Source: Niameybacter massiliensis (lineage in GTDB: Bacteria > Bacillota > Clostridia > Lachnospirales > Cellulosilyticaceae). Taken from it: a stretch of 64,000 nt of DNA. The notes under the pieces are model-generated. The model was not told where the DNA came from, did no database searches, and saw only the letters and a list, made by a program, of their open reading frames with translations. Position numbers and translations under genes: made by a program. This document shows, piece by piece, positions 37,394 through 46,410 of the stretch (positions are counted from its first letter, which is position 1; each line of letters begins with the position of its first letter). The stretch covers positions 2,794,411 to 2,858,410 of the forward strand of contig NZ_LN875035.1 in NCBI RefSeq assembly GCF_001282685.1, written 5' to 3'.

Positions 37394-38488
37394 TTGAACT
37401 ATACCTTACACGAAACACTAAGTCCTATTTTAGAAGCTTACTTTGCACTTAACATGGTAGCAAATGGATCTAATCCTAAAGAAAAAGAAGCGCCACTTCT
37501 AAAAAATAATCCAGAGTTAAAAGCAGAATTTGATTCTATGATAGCATTGCCTTGTAAATTATATGACCTTGTAAAAGAACACTGCCCTTGTACCAAAGAA
37601 CGTCTTCTCTTCTTTTTCAAACATTGGGAAGATCCTGGGCAATGTATTGCTAACCTTTTTCTCTATCCTTCATTAGATACTTCTTTTGAAGCTTTACAGA
37701 TACATCTAAAGACATTATCGGATGATGAACGCTTTGAGTTTTTAAAACAAATTGTTTTACTTAGTACTTCTCTAGAAAATTTAAAAACTGATTTTAATGC
37801 CTTTACTTTAAAAACCGAAAGGGAACTGTTTCAATTTATAGAGCAATTAAGGCAACTTTCAGATTTAGAGAAATATCATATTACACTTGTTTATTATCAG
37901 TATGATACCTTGCTTACAGAATTGTACCAAGTGCTACAAGAAACCGCCCAACTTATTGCACCACTTCTAGAAGAAGCTAAGCCTCTCGTAAATACTTTTG
38001 TTACTGCTTTAGATGCAACACTTAAACAACAAGGTATAGACTATTTTAAAAATGCTTTGAATATTGCCTTACCACCTGATAGTAACATGATTATTTATCC
38101 TTCTCTTAGTGCCTATAATAGCCTTACCTTAGAAAACTTTCTAGGTGCTGGTGCTTATGATCATCTTGTCTTTGGCATTCATATTAGTAGATTAATAGAA
38201 ATACGTAATGCTTATGTTAAGCAAGAAATGGATCTTACACCTTTTCTTAAAGCTATTGCCGACTCTAGTAAATTAGATATTTTACGCTACTTAAAAGAGG
38301 AACGTCTTTATGCAAGCCAGCTAGCTGAACGACTTGGTATTAGTAATGCAACCGTTTCTCATCATGTTTCAACATTACTCAGTTTAGAACTTATAAGCTG
38401 TGAAAAAGAACAAAATAAAGTCTACTTTATCTTAAATCAAACAAAGATTCATGATTATATTGATATTCTTAAATATCTTTTTGAGTAA
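37394..38488 (+). CDS. ArsR-type winged-helix regulator with a long N-terminal domain
   Basis: About 364 residues. The best start is TTG at 37394, spaced from AGAGGTG at 37381-37387; GTG at 37385 lies inside that ribosome site. Only the last 85 residues are recognisable: an ArsR helix-turn-helix (SSKLDILRYLKEERLYASQL, then LGISNATVSHHVSTL). The first 280 residues are mostly helical, with Cys-rich spots near residues 50-65 (KLYDLVKEHCPCTK), and resemble regulators whose N-terminal half senses a ligand. Usual ArsR proteins are about 100 residues. Cotranscribed with the MFS exporter, which it may control. Confidence 0.82.
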   Translation: MNYTLHETLSPILEAYFALNMVANGSNPKEKEAPLLKNNPELKAEFDSMIALPCKLYDLVKEHCPCTKERLLFFFKHWEDPGQCIANLFLYPSLDTSFEALQIHLKTLSDDERFEFLKQIVLLSTSLENLKTDFNAFTLKTERELFQFIEQLRQLSDLEKYHITLVYYQYDTLLTELYQVLQETAQLIAPLLEEAKPLVNTFVTALDATLKQQGIDYFKNALNIALPPDSNMIIYPSLSAYNSLTLENFLGAGAYDHLVFGIHISRLIEIRNAYVKQEMDLTPFLKAIADSSKLDILRYLKEERLYASQLAERLGISNATVSHHVSTLLSLELISCEKEQNKVYFILNQTKIHDYIDILKYLFE

Positions 38489-38566
38489 ACATGTCCTTTC
38501 CCTCATACACTATAATGTGTATAATAGGATTTAGTAAAATTTTTGAATCTAGGAGCATACACAACT

Positions 38567-39679
38567 ATGGAAAATACATTTCAGGCCTTAGGCGTATCTG
38601 AAGAACTTATCAACGGCCTTTCAAAACAAAATATTACATCACCTATGCCAATTCAATCTTTAGTGCTACCAGTGGCTAAAGAAGGTAAAGATTTAATTGC
38701 TCAAGCACATACTGGAAGTGGCAAAACACTTGCCTTCTTACTTCCTCTTTTTGAGAAAATTAATCCATCTTTAAGACAAACACAAGCACTTATCTTAGCC
38801 CCTACTCATGAACTTGTTATGCAAATTCAAGAGCAAATTAGACTTCTTAATGAAGGATCTAATGCTGGCATTACTAGCCTAACCATTATGGGTGGTATGA
38901 ATATTGAAAAACAAATTGAAAAGCTTAAAAAGAATAAACCACACATTGTTGTAGGTTCAACGGGTCGTATCTTAGACCTTATGAAAAAGAAAAAGATTAC
39001 CGCTCATACCATTAAAACAATTGTTTTAGATGAAGCTGATAACCTTTTAGATAAAAATCAAAGTCACCCTATTAAAGATATTATTAAAGCAGTAATGAAA
39101 GATACTCAAATCATGCTCTTTTCTGCTACTATTAATCCTTTCACACTAACTAGTGCTAAAGAATTTATGAAAGAGCCTGTTATGCTTAATGCATGTACAG
39201 AAACGATTTTAAATCCAAACATTACTCATCTTTATACTGTAACTGAATTCCGTAAAAAGTTCGAAACACTACGTAAGATGATTAATATTCAAAACCCAAC
39301 AAAGTCACTTGTATTCCTTAACAATAACCACGAAGTTGAAGTTGCTGTAGAAAAACTTAACTACCATGGCAAACTTGCTGGTGGCTTATATGGATCACAA
39401 ACAAAAGAACAGCGTAAACAAACTTTAGACCAATTTAGAAGTGGTAAATTAGAAGTACTTGTATCTTCTGACTTATCTGCTCGTGGTTTAGATATCCAAG
39501 ATATCACACATGTATTTAGCATGGATTTACCACCAAGTGCTCATGACTATCTTCACCGTGCAGGTCGTTGTGCACGAGGACATAACAAGGGGACTTCTCT
39601 TTCGATTCTGACACCAAGAGATTTAGCAACGGTTAAAGAATATGAGAAAAAACTTGGTATTAAAATGGAAGAAGTTTAG
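38567..39679 (+). CDS. DEAD-box RNA helicase
   Basis: 370 residues from MENTFQALGVSEE; AGGAG lies 12 bases upstream, and an in-frame TTG at 38543 is a weaker choice. Motifs in order: Q motif (ITSPMPIQS), AHTGSGKT, PTHEL, VLDEADNLL, SAT, and HRAGRCARG. Core helicase only, with no C-terminal RNA-binding extension, unlike the DbpA-type helicase at 53.9 kb. Motif VI reads HRAGRCARG rather than HRIGRTGRG. Probably helps ribosome assembly or RNA decay. Monocistronic with a strong terminator. Confidence 0.92.
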   Translation: MENTFQALGVSEELINGLSKQNITSPMPIQSLVLPVAKEGKDLIAQAHTGSGKTLAFLLPLFEKINPSLRQTQALILAPTHELVMQIQEQIRLLNEGSNAGITSLTIMGGMNIEKQIEKLKKNKPHIVVGSTGRILDLMKKKKITAHTIKTIVLDEADNLLDKNQSHPIKDIIKAVMKDTQIMLFSATINPFTLTSAKEFMKEPVMLNACTETILNPNITHLYTVTEFRKKFETLRKMINIQNPTKSLVFLNNNHEVEVAVEKLNYHGKLAGGLYGSQTKEQRKQTLDQFRSGKLEVLVSSDLSARGLDIQDITHVFSMDLPPSAHDYLHRAGRCARGHNKGTSLSILTPRDLATVKEYEKKLGIKMEEV

Positions 39680-39687
39680 AAAAATAT

Positions 39688-39718
39688 AAAAGGGGCCATA
39701 GATATGGTCCCTTTTTTT
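39688..39718 (+). terminator. Intrinsic terminator of the DEAD-box gene
   Basis: AAAAGGGGCCATA ... ATGGTCCCTTTTTTT hairpin with one G-T pair and seven U. Confidence 0.88.
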
Positions 39719-39860
39719 GTATAGTATGTTGAAAGCTACAGTCTTCTACTCATTAAAGCATAAACCATCTCTCAAACCAAGCGGCTCTAAAAAACAAAAT
39801 AAGCAAGTAGAATAACGATTTATAGCTCTCCACTTGCTTATACGACCTTGGTTATATATC

Positions 39861-39904
39861 TCCTGTCCCTATTACATTCCTGAGGAGTGTAATAGGGACA
39901 GGAG
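39861..39904 (-). other. Long perfect hairpin downstream of the first DUF368 gene
   Basis: CTCCTGTCCCTATTACA and its exact complement, 17 bp around an 11-nt loop, just after the stop codon at 39906. No U tract follows on the minus strand, so it is more a 3' stabiliser or a relic repeat than a standard terminator. A weaker 8-bp hairpin (AAGCAAGT, 39801-39839) lies beyond it. Confidence 0.5.
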
Positions 39905-39905
39905 G

Positions 39906-40763
39906 CTACTTGGCTAAGTTGTAGGCAATAAAACTCCCTAATACAAAACATAGGGTCGCTGTAATCCAGCTGAAGATACCATTTACAACTACTCCAGATG
40001 TAATCCATATAGCAATAGGTGATCCAATTACTAGCCCTATAATAGCCCAGTATACTAATGTCTCACATCGTTCTAAAAGGAATTCTATTATTTTAGCTAT
40101 AAGAAAAATCCCAACAACTACACCTATTCCAAATGGAACAAGAGGCATTCCTGAGGCAATACAGGTTACCCAGTCTAAATGGATTAATGCTTTTATACAA
40201 TGATTAATAGTTTCTATAATAGGTAAATAAAAACCCATAAGTGCTAAAATCATAGAACCACTTACTCCAGGGATAACCATTGTCGCTGCAGCTATAATAC
40301 CAACTAAAAATAGCTCTATCCCTCCAGCTATACTCATCGTTAAGACCTCTTGCGTTGTACTCGTTTCTTTCATTAAACTCATTCCTACTACAATGACAAA
40401 CATAACTAAAAAAGCTAGTATATAATTTCCTTTTACTGGTTTTCCCTTAACTTTTTTATATAGAATAGGTAATGCACCTATAATAAGTCCAATAAAGAAT
40501 AAATTTGTTTCTAATGGATAGTATTTAAAAAGCCATTCTATACAAAATGACAATCCTATTATCCCTGCTACTGCTCCTATTCCATAAGGTAGTAAGGTTG
40601 TAATACTCCTTTTAGGTTGCTTGAAAAATTGTGTAATGGCTTGTATGATTTGATCATAAATCCCCATAGATACTGCAAGTGTTCCACCACTTACCCCCGG
40701 AATAATATTGGCTACGCCAATGATGGTACCTTTTAATATTTGTTTAACAAATGCTCCACTCAT
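39906..40763 (-). CDS. DUF368 membrane protein (PopT-like undecaprenyl-phosphate translocase), copy 1
   Basis: 285 residues, about eight helices with an internal duplication marked by ANIIPGVSGGTLAVSMG and TMVIPGVSGSMILALMG. DUF368 proteins were shown in other bacteria to return undecaprenyl phosphate across the membrane for cell-wall synthesis. A second copy of identical length, about four-fifths identical, is at 46411-47268 on the same strand. TCTCCTT-type complement of an AGGAG ribosome site precedes the ATG. Single gene. Confidence 0.9.
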   Translation of the reverse strand: MSGAFVKQILKGTIIGVANIIPGVSGGTLAVSMGIYDQIIQAITQFFKQPKRSITTLLPYGIGAVAGIIGLSFCIEWLFKYYPLETNLFFIGLIIGALPILYKKVKGKPVKGNYILAFLVMFVIVVGMSLMKETSTTQEVLTMSIAGGIELFLVGIIAAATMVIPGVSGSMILALMGFYLPIIETINHCIKALIHLDWVTCIASGMPLVPFGIGVVVGIFLIAKIIEFLLERCETLVYWAIIGLVIGSPIAIWITSGVVVNGIFSWITATLCFVLGSFIAYNLAK

Positions 40764-40845
40764 TATTTCTCTCCTTCGCGAGTGTTATTTATATATGTTC
40801 TATAATTTACCATCTGATTCCTTATTGCTCAATAGATTGTCTAAC

Positions 40846-40867
40846 TTCTTAACAGTTTCTTAGCAGT
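40846..40867 (+). promoter_or_regulatory. Tandem 11-bp operator for an OmpR/KdpE-type regulator
   Basis: TTCTTAACAGT followed directly by TTCTTAGCAGT: ten of eleven bases identical with an 11-bp period, the geometry bound by head-to-tail OmpR-family dimers. It sits 9 bp upstream of the -35 of the kdpDE-like operon, so positive autoregulation is likely. The same motif recurs in inverse orientation at 42733-42754. Confidence 0.55.
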
Positions 40868-40876
40868 CCTAAGCTA

Positions 40877-40904
40877 TTGTCTTTTTTATTTATTATTGTA
40901 TAAT
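40877..40904 (+). promoter_or_regulatory. Promoter of the KdpDE-like operon
   Basis: TTGTCT (40877-40882), 16-bp spacer, TATAAT (40899-40904), about 29 bases before the start codon. Confidence 0.65.
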
Positions 40905-40932
40905 TAATCATCATTAAGATAGGAGATGTTTT

Positions 40933-42003
40933 ATGTTTAATTCAAAGCTTAAAGAAACTTTATACAATCTTTGTATAACTGCTACATTACTTCTTTCAGC
41001 CACTGGATTTTCTTTCTTTTTTCATCTAGTCACCCAAAATGTAGCTAATGTTACTATTTTATATATTCTTGCACTTGTTCTTATTGCACGTTTCACCACC
41101 CATTACTGGCCTGGTATTGTAGCCTCTTTAGTTGGTGTAGTATGTGTTAACTTCCTTTTCACATATCCTTATTACGAACTTAACTTTTCTTTAAAGGGGT
41201 ATCCTTTAACCTTTATGGGTATGCTTACTATTGCACTTATTACAAGTACGACGACTTCTCATATGAAAACTCAGTCACGTATTATTCATGAAAGAGAGAA
41301 ACTTTTATTAGAAGCTGAAAAAGAAAAAATGCGTGCTAATTTATTAAGAGCTGTATCACATGACTTACGTACACCTCTTACAAGCATTATTGGTGCTAGC
41401 TCTACTTACCTAGAGCATGAAGCACGCCTAAAACCTAATGAACAATTAGATCTTGTACAACATATTCATGAAGATGCACATTGGCTCTTAAATATGGTTG
41501 AAAACCTTCTATCTGTTACCCGTATACATAACAATTCTACAACGGTTACTAAGTCTCTAGAGCCTGTTGAAGAAGTTCTTTCTGAAGCTATTTTTCGTTT
41601 AAAGAAGCGGATTCCAGATGCATCTATTACAGTTAAAGTGCCTGATGAACTCTTGATGATTCCTATGGACGCTATGTTAATTGAACAAGTACTTATCAAC
41701 CTTTTAGAAAATGCCATTATTCATGCACATTCAACCCAACCTATAGAATGTACAGTTGATCATGATACAGACTCTGCTATTTTTCATGTTCGAGATTATG
41801 GCATAGGTATTAATAGTGAACATATTGACCATCTCTTTGATGGTACCTATTCCTTAAACACATCTAGTCCTGATTCAAAAAAAGGATTTGGTATTGGATT
41901 ATCCATCTGTCAAACAATCATTGTTGCACATAATGGTACGCTCTGGGTAACACCTAATGCAATTGGCACTACCTTCTCTTTTAAACTTCCAAAGGAGGCC
42001 TAA
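40933..42003 (+). CDS. KdpD-like sensor histidine kinase lacking the N-terminal KdpD domain
   Basis: 356 residues. Residues about 12-110 hold four short helices of DUF4118 type (as in the KdpD membrane domain); next come a coiled coil and the kinase core: HisKA with VSHDLRTPLTSI (His143), then the ATP-binding domain (ENAIIHA, RDYGIGI, KGFGIGLSICQ). Full-length KdpD adds about 400 residues of KdpD and USP sensor domains that are missing here, and no kdpFABC genes are in the window. The stop codon is followed two bases later by the regulator gene. Signal unknown; the sodium-pump operon downstream is a candidate target. Confidence 0.9.
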   Translation: MFNSKLKETLYNLCITATLLLSATGFSFFFHLVTQNVANVTILYILALVLIARFTTHYWPGIVASLVGVVCVNFLFTYPYYELNFSLKGYPLTFMGMLTIALITSTTTSHMKTQSRIIHEREKLLLEAEKEKMRANLLRAVSHDLRTPLTSIIGASSTYLEHEARLKPNEQLDLVQHIHEDAHWLLNMVENLLSVTRIHNNSTTVTKSLEPVEEVLSEAIFRLKKRIPDASITVKVPDELLMIPMDAMLIEQVLINLLENAIIHAHSTQPIECTVDHDTDSAIFHVRDYGIGINSEHIDHLFDGTYSLNTSSPDSKKGFGIGLSICQTIIVAHNGTLWVTPNAIGTTFSFKLPKEA

Positions 42004-42005
42004 TC

Positions 42006-42719
42006 ATGCCTAATAAATTATCTATTTTAGTTGTAGAGGATGAAAAGAATATCTGTGACTTTATTTGTACTACTTTGATAGCCCAAGAGTACAAAACCTT
42101 TAAGGCTTATTCAGGTTCTGAAGCTTTAGCACTTATTGCTTCTCATTGTCCTGACCTTATACTACTTGATCTTGGCTTACCAGACAGAGATGGCATGGAA
42201 TTGATTCAATATGTACGTAGTTGGTCTCATATTCCTATTATTATTATTTCTGCACGTACACAAGAAAAAGATAAAGTAGATGCTCTAGATCTAGGTGCTG
42301 ATGACTATATTACAAAACCCTTTGGTACTTCTGAACTCTTAGCACGTATCCGTACAGCCATTCGTCATAGTCATAAAACCATTTCCTCCTCTCATATGAC
42401 TTCCCATCTTTTTAAAGCTGGTAGGCTGGAAATTGATTTTGATAAACGATTAGTGCTTATTGATCACCAAGACATTCACCTCACTCAAGTTGAGTATAAA
42501 ATTGTATTACTACTTGCCGAAAACTCAGGTAAAGTCATAACTTATGATACCATTATGGCCCATATTTGGGGGCCTTATACCGATACAAACAATCGTATTT
42601 TACGTGTAAATATGGCCAATATTAGACGTAAAATGGAGCGTAATCCTGCTGAACCTGAATTCATCTTTACTGAAATCGGTGTAGGTTACAGAATGATTGA
42701 AGAAGATATTCATCCATAA
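42006..42719 (+). CDS. KdpE-like OmpR-family response regulator
   Basis: 237 residues: receiver domain with Asp55 (LILLDLGLPDRDG) and TKPFG Lys, then a winged-helix DNA-binding domain ending in FTEIGVGYRM. Partner of the kinase just upstream. Tandem 11-bp repeats that fit an OmpR-type site flank the operon on both sides. Confidence 0.93.
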   Translation: MPNKLSILVVEDEKNICDFICTTLIAQEYKTFKAYSGSEALALIASHCPDLILLDLGLPDRDGMELIQYVRSWSHIPIIIISARTQEKDKVDALDLGADDYITKPFGTSELLARIRTAIRHSHKTISSSHMTSHLFKAGRLEIDFDKRLVLIDHQDIHLTQVEYKIVLLLAENSGKVITYDTIMAHIWGPYTDTNNRILRVNMANIRRKMERNPAEPEFIFTEIGVGYRMIEEDIHP

Positions 42720-42725
42720 TACTTT

Positions 42726-42766
42726 CCCCTTTCTTGCTAAGATTCTGCTAAGAAAGGGGTTTTATT
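42726..42766 (+). terminator. Terminator with embedded 11-bp repeats between the two-component and sodium-pump operons
   Basis: CCCCTTTCTT (42726-42735) pairs with AAGAAAGGGG (42750-42759), followed by TTTTATT. Inside lie CTTGCTAAGAT (42733-42743) and TCTGCTAAGAA (42744-42754), which match the inverse of the tandem repeats in front of the kinase gene. It may be both a terminator and an operator for the operon that begins at 42847. Confidence 0.7.
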
Positions 42767-42846
42767 ATTGTATACCCTTGAAAGTGATGCTATCCTAATC
42801 TTGTTAAATTTATACCATAATACATTTTTATAAAAGGAGATATTCT

Positions 42847-43119
42847 ATGGAACCCTCAAATTTATTTGTATGCCTTATGGGGATGGGAACTGTATTCGCT
42901 TGCTTAATTTGTATTATTCTACTTTGTATGCTGATGAGCTTCTTATGTCAAAAAGTTCAGCCCACCCATACTCCTCCCGCTCCTACTCCATCTACTCCAT
43001 CAGCTTCTTCGTCTATTCCAAATCATCAAGAGTTTGTTGCTGCTGTCTCTTGTGCTATTGCTGAGGATTTAGGCGAAGAAGTTAGCGGTATTCGAATTGT
43101 TTCTATTAAAAAACTATAA
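42847..43119 (+). CDS. oadG: Oxaloacetate decarboxylase gamma-like subunit (OadG family)
   Basis: 90 residues: one membrane helix (about 12-35, GMGTVFACLICIILLCMLMS), a Pro/Thr/Ser linker, and a cytoplasmic tail ending in the EDLGEEVSGIRIVSIKKL block usual for OadG-type small subunits. It anchors and assembles the sodium-translocating decarboxylase. First gene of a four-gene operon (gamma, biotin carrier, beta, alpha). Confidence 0.85.
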   Translation: MEPSNLFVCLMGMGTVFACLICIILLCMLMSFLCQKVQPTHTPPAPTPSTPSASSSIPNHQEFVAAVSCAIAEDLGEEVSGIRIVSIKKL

Positions 43120-43134
43120 GGAAGGTGTCATGCT

Positions 43135-43500
43135 ATGAAAAAGTATAAAGTTAATGTTAATGGAACTGATTATGAAATCACTGTAGAACTCCTTGGTGAA
43201 GTTCCTTCTCAAAACATCTCCTCTACTTCTAGTGCCTCTTCAACCTCACCATCTAATGTAAGTCCTACCCCATCTACTAATTCCTCTGTGACTAAAATTA
43301 CTAGCCCTATGCCTGGTACGCTTTTAGCCATTAATGTTTCCCTTGGTGTAACTGTCAAAAAAGGTGATACACTTATGATTCTTGAAGCCATGAAAATGGA
43401 AAATGAAATTCTTGCACCTAAAGATGGTAAAATCTGTGCACTTCATTTCACAAAGGGAGCAACAGTGGAATCTGGTACACTCCTTTGTGAAATTCAATAG
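43135..43500 (+). CDS. Biotin carboxyl carrier protein of the sodium-pump decarboxylase
   Basis: 121 residues. Residues about 52-121 form a biotinyl domain with the target lysine Lys87 in LEAMKMENE; a Ser/Thr/Pro linker (25-50) joins it to a short N-terminal beta segment. Carries CO2 from the alpha carboxyltransferase to the beta membrane subunit. Here the carrier is a separate protein rather than fused to alpha. Dependence on biotin ties this operon to the bio genes at 16-20 kb. Confidence 0.93.
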   Translation: MKKYKVNVNGTDYEITVELLGEVPSQNISSTSSASSTSPSNVSPTPSTNSSVTKITSPMPGTLLAINVSLGVTVKKGDTLMILEAMKMENEILAPKDGKICALHFTKGATVESGTLLCEIQ

Positions 43501-43526
43501 TACTTATCTAAAAGGAGATACATACA

Positions 43527-44702
43527 ATGGAAACCTTTATAAATTTTCTTAATCAATCAGGTTTTTCTCTTATTATGGAAGATCCTAAAGTCATTATTAT
43601 GCTCTTTATCGCTTGCTTCTTAGCTTATCTGGCTATTGTCAAAGGCTTTGAACCGCTTTTGCTTCTTCCCATTGCTTTTGGTATGTTGATTACTAACTTA
43701 CCTGGTGCCGAAATGTATCATGAAATTCTATTTGCAGATGGCTATGTGCATTGGGATTTATTTGGAGGTCACTCAGGTATTACGCCAGGTTTAGTAGACT
43801 TTTTATATTTAGGTGTAAAACTAGGTATTTATCCTTGCCTTATTTTCTTAGGGGTAGGTGCTATGACAGACTTTGGCCCACTTATTGCTAATCCCAAAAG
43901 CCTCCTTCTAGGAGCTGCTGCCCAACTTGGTATATTCTTAACCTTTGTTGGTGCTAGATATTTAGGTTTCACACCTGCTGAAGCAAGCTCTATTGGTATT
44001 ATCGGTGGTGCAGACGGTCCTACTGCTATCTTTGTTACAACCAAACTTGCGCCTCACCTACTTGGCCCTATTGCAGTAGCTGCCTATTCTTATATGGCCC
44101 TCGTGCCCGTTATTCAACCACCTATTATGAAAGCCTTAACAACTAAGAAAGAACGACAAATTGAAATGAGAGAACTTCGTCCTGTCTCTAAAATGGAAAA
44201 GATTGTCTTTCCTTTTGTCGTAACCATATTCATTGCGCTTCTTGTACCTTCTGCTACACCTTTAGTAGGTACATTAATGCTTGGTAACCTTTTTAGAGAA
44301 TGTGGTGTTGTAGACCGTTTAAGCAAAACAGCACAAAATGGACTTATTAATGTAGTTACCATCTTCCTTGGCATTTCTGTAGGTGCAACTGCAACTGCGT
44401 CTACTTTCTTAAGTACTTCCACACTTAAGATACTGGTTATGGGCGTAACAGCTTTTGCTATTGGTACTGCCGGTGGTGTGCTTCTTGCTAAATTTATGAA
44501 TCTCTTCCTTAAAAATAAGATCAATCCACTTATTGGTTCAGCAGGGGTATCCGCTGTTCCAATGGCAGCACGTGTCTCACAAGTAGTTGGTCAAAAAGAA
44601 AATCCTGGTAACTTCTTATTAATGCATGCTATGGGTCCAAATGTAGCTGGTGTTATTGGTTCTGCTATTGCTGCAGGTGTTCTACTTGCACTTTTCGGTT
44701 AA
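43527..44702 (+). CDS. oadB: Sodium-translocating decarboxylase beta subunit
   Basis: 391 residues, about ten helices. Strong family blocks: [22 protein letters not shown], here cut as [17 protein letters not shown], and [20 protein letters not shown]. The conserved Asp in the GGADGPT motif is the one linked to Na+ transport in OadB/GcdB/MmdB. Decarboxylates the carboxy-biotin carrier and pumps Na+ outward. 26 bp behind the carrier gene. Confidence 0.95.
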   Translation: METFINFLNQSGFSLIMEDPKVIIMLFIACFLAYLAIVKGFEPLLLLPIAFGMLITNLPGAEMYHEILFADGYVHWDLFGGHSGITPGLVDFLYLGVKLGIYPCLIFLGVGAMTDFGPLIANPKSLLLGAAAQLGIFLTFVGARYLGFTPAEASSIGIIGGADGPTAIFVTTKLAPHLLGPIAVAAYSYMALVPVIQPPIMKALTTKKERQIEMRELRPVSKMEKIVFPFVVTIFIALLVPSATPLVGTLMLGNLFRECGVVDRLSKTAQNGLINVVTIFLGISVGATATASTFLSTSTLKILVMGVTAFAIGTAGGVLLAKFMNLFLKNKINPLIGSAGVSAVPMAARVSQVVGQKENPGNFLLMHAMGPNVAGVIGSAIAAGVLLALFG

Positions 44703-44716
44703 AGGAGATGGTACTT

Positions 44717-46132
44717 ATGAGTCAAAAAATTTATATTACAGATACAATCTTAAGAGATGCACATCAGTCTCAAGCCGCTACACGTATGCGTATAGAAGAT
44801 ATGCTTCCTGCATGTAAATTGTTAGATGAGATAGGCTATTGGTCCCTTGAGTGTTGGGGCGGTGCTACCTTTGATGCTTGTATGCGTTTTTTAAATGAAG
44901 ATCCTTGGGAACGCCTACGTACCCTTAAGGCACATATGCCTAATACTAAACTTCAAATGCTACTACGTGGGCAAAATATACTGGGCTATAAACACTATGC
45001 AGATGATGTAGTAGAAGCTTTCTGTAAGAAATCTATTGAAAATGGTATTGATGTTGTACGTATTTTTGATGCTTTAAATGATACTAGAAATATGGAAATG
45101 GCTATGAAATGTGTTAAAGAATATGGTGGTATATGTGAGGCTGCCATAAGTTACACAACTAGTCCCGTTCATAATGAAGACTACTTTGTTAAATTAGCTA
45201 TTGAGCTAGAAAAAAAAGGAGCTGATGTACTTTGTATTAAAGATATGGCAAATCTACTCCTACCTTTTGAAGCTTATAACTTAGTCAAACGCCTTAAAGA
45301 AAATCTCTCTATTCCCATTCATCTACACACACATAATACAACGGGTACAGGTGATATGACTTATCTTTTAGCTATTCAAGCAGGTGTTGATATTGTAGAT
45401 TGTGCCCTTTCTCCCTTAGCAAATGGTACATCTCAACCCGCCACAGAGTCACTTGTCGCTACCTTAAAAGGTACTGATTATGATACGGGTCTTTCACTAG
45501 AAAAATTAAGCCTAGCTGCTAGCCATTTTCGTACCGTAGCAGCTAAGCTTAAAGAAGAAGGTTACCTTGATTCAAAGGTTCTATCTGTTGATACCAACAC
45601 CCTCCTCTATCAAGTTCCAGGTGGCATGCTATCCAACCTCATTTCTCAACTTAAGGATGCAAAAGCTCAAGATAAATACTACCAAGTCTTGGAAGAAATC
45701 CCTCGTGTCCGAAAAGACTTTGGTTATCCTCCTCTTGTCACTCCAACAAGTCAAATTGTTGGTTCTCAAGCTGTACTTAATGTCTTATCTGGGGAACGCT
45801 ACAAAGTATTTACAAAAGAATCTAAAGGCTTGCTTCGTGGTGAATATGGTAAAGTACCTGCTCCTGTCAATCCTGAAGTAAGAGCTAAGGCAATTGGTGA
45901 TATTCCCCTCATCACTTGTCGTCCTGCTGATTTAATTGAGCCTGAACTTGCAAAGTATCGCCAAGAAATTGGTACGCTTGCTCTCTCAGAAGAAGATGTT
46001 TTAAGCTATGCTCTATTCCCTAAAGTAGCTCAAACCTTCTTTGAAAATAGAGAAAAAGCTACTCATTCCTCTAAGTTAAATGTAGATAAAGTACGTTACC
46101 TTTATGTACAAGATGATTCTTTCTCTAATTGA
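44717..46132 (+). CDS. oadA: Oxaloacetate decarboxylase alpha subunit (carboxyltransferase)
   Basis: 471 residues from MSQKIYITDTILRDAHQSQA; AAGGAGATGG lies in front, and the upstream ATG at 44708 falls inside that ribosome site. HMGL-like carboxyltransferase domain with metal ligands (TILRDAHQS and LHTHNTTG) and a PycB-type C-terminal half, but no fused biotinyl domain. Moves the carboxyl group of oxaloacetate to biotin, giving pyruvate. With the other three subunits it forms a complete decarboxylase sodium pump. Confidence 0.94.
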   Translation: MSQKIYITDTILRDAHQSQAATRMRIEDMLPACKLLDEIGYWSLECWGGATFDACMRFLNEDPWERLRTLKAHMPNTKLQMLLRGQNILGYKHYADDVVEAFCKKSIENGIDVVRIFDALNDTRNMEMAMKCVKEYGGICEAAISYTTSPVHNEDYFVKLAIELEKKGADVLCIKDMANLLLPFEAYNLVKRLKENLSIPIHLHTHNTTGTGDMTYLLAIQAGVDIVDCALSPLANGTSQPATESLVATLKGTDYDTGLSLEKLSLAASHFRTVAAKLKEEGYLDSKVLSVDTNTLLYQVPGGMLSNLISQLKDAKAQDKYYQVLEEIPRVRKDFGYPPLVTPTSQIVGSQAVLNVLSGERYKVFTKESKGLLRGEYGKVPAPVNPEVRAKAIGDIPLITCRPADLIEPELAKYRQEIGTLALSEEDVLSYALFPKVAQTFFENREKATHSSKLNVDKVRYLYVQDDSFSN

Positions 46133-46172
46133 TATAACTTTCCCAATCCTATTCCATTTCGTTCCTCATTTC

Positions 46173-46213
46173 AAAAAAACACAGAGATTATTCCTTGATC
46201 TCTGTGTTTTTTA
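46173..46213 (+). terminator. Terminator of the decarboxylase operon
   Basis: AAAACACAGAGA / TCTCTGTGTTTTTT hairpin with an 11-nt loop and a U run. The following 46214-46410 stretch is A+T-rich and shows nothing further. Confidence 0.88.
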
Positions 46214-46410
46214 CTTCGTCTATACGATCTATTATTTTTATACCTTCTATACTATTTCTATTTAAGTCTAATACCTATATTAGCTCAAATACCCGATTCC
46301 ATCTATTGTCTAGATCATAACCGACATCTTAATACAAAAATTAAAGTCTTTAGCTCTTTTTAACCATTTAAGAAATAAACCCCTATATCCTTTTAGGAAT
46401 AACCCAAAAG

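Noticed and set aside
40933-42719. Genuine potassium-pump regulator KdpDE
   Set aside because: The KdpD and USP sensor domains are absent and no kdpFABC genes are present; described as KdpDE-like only.
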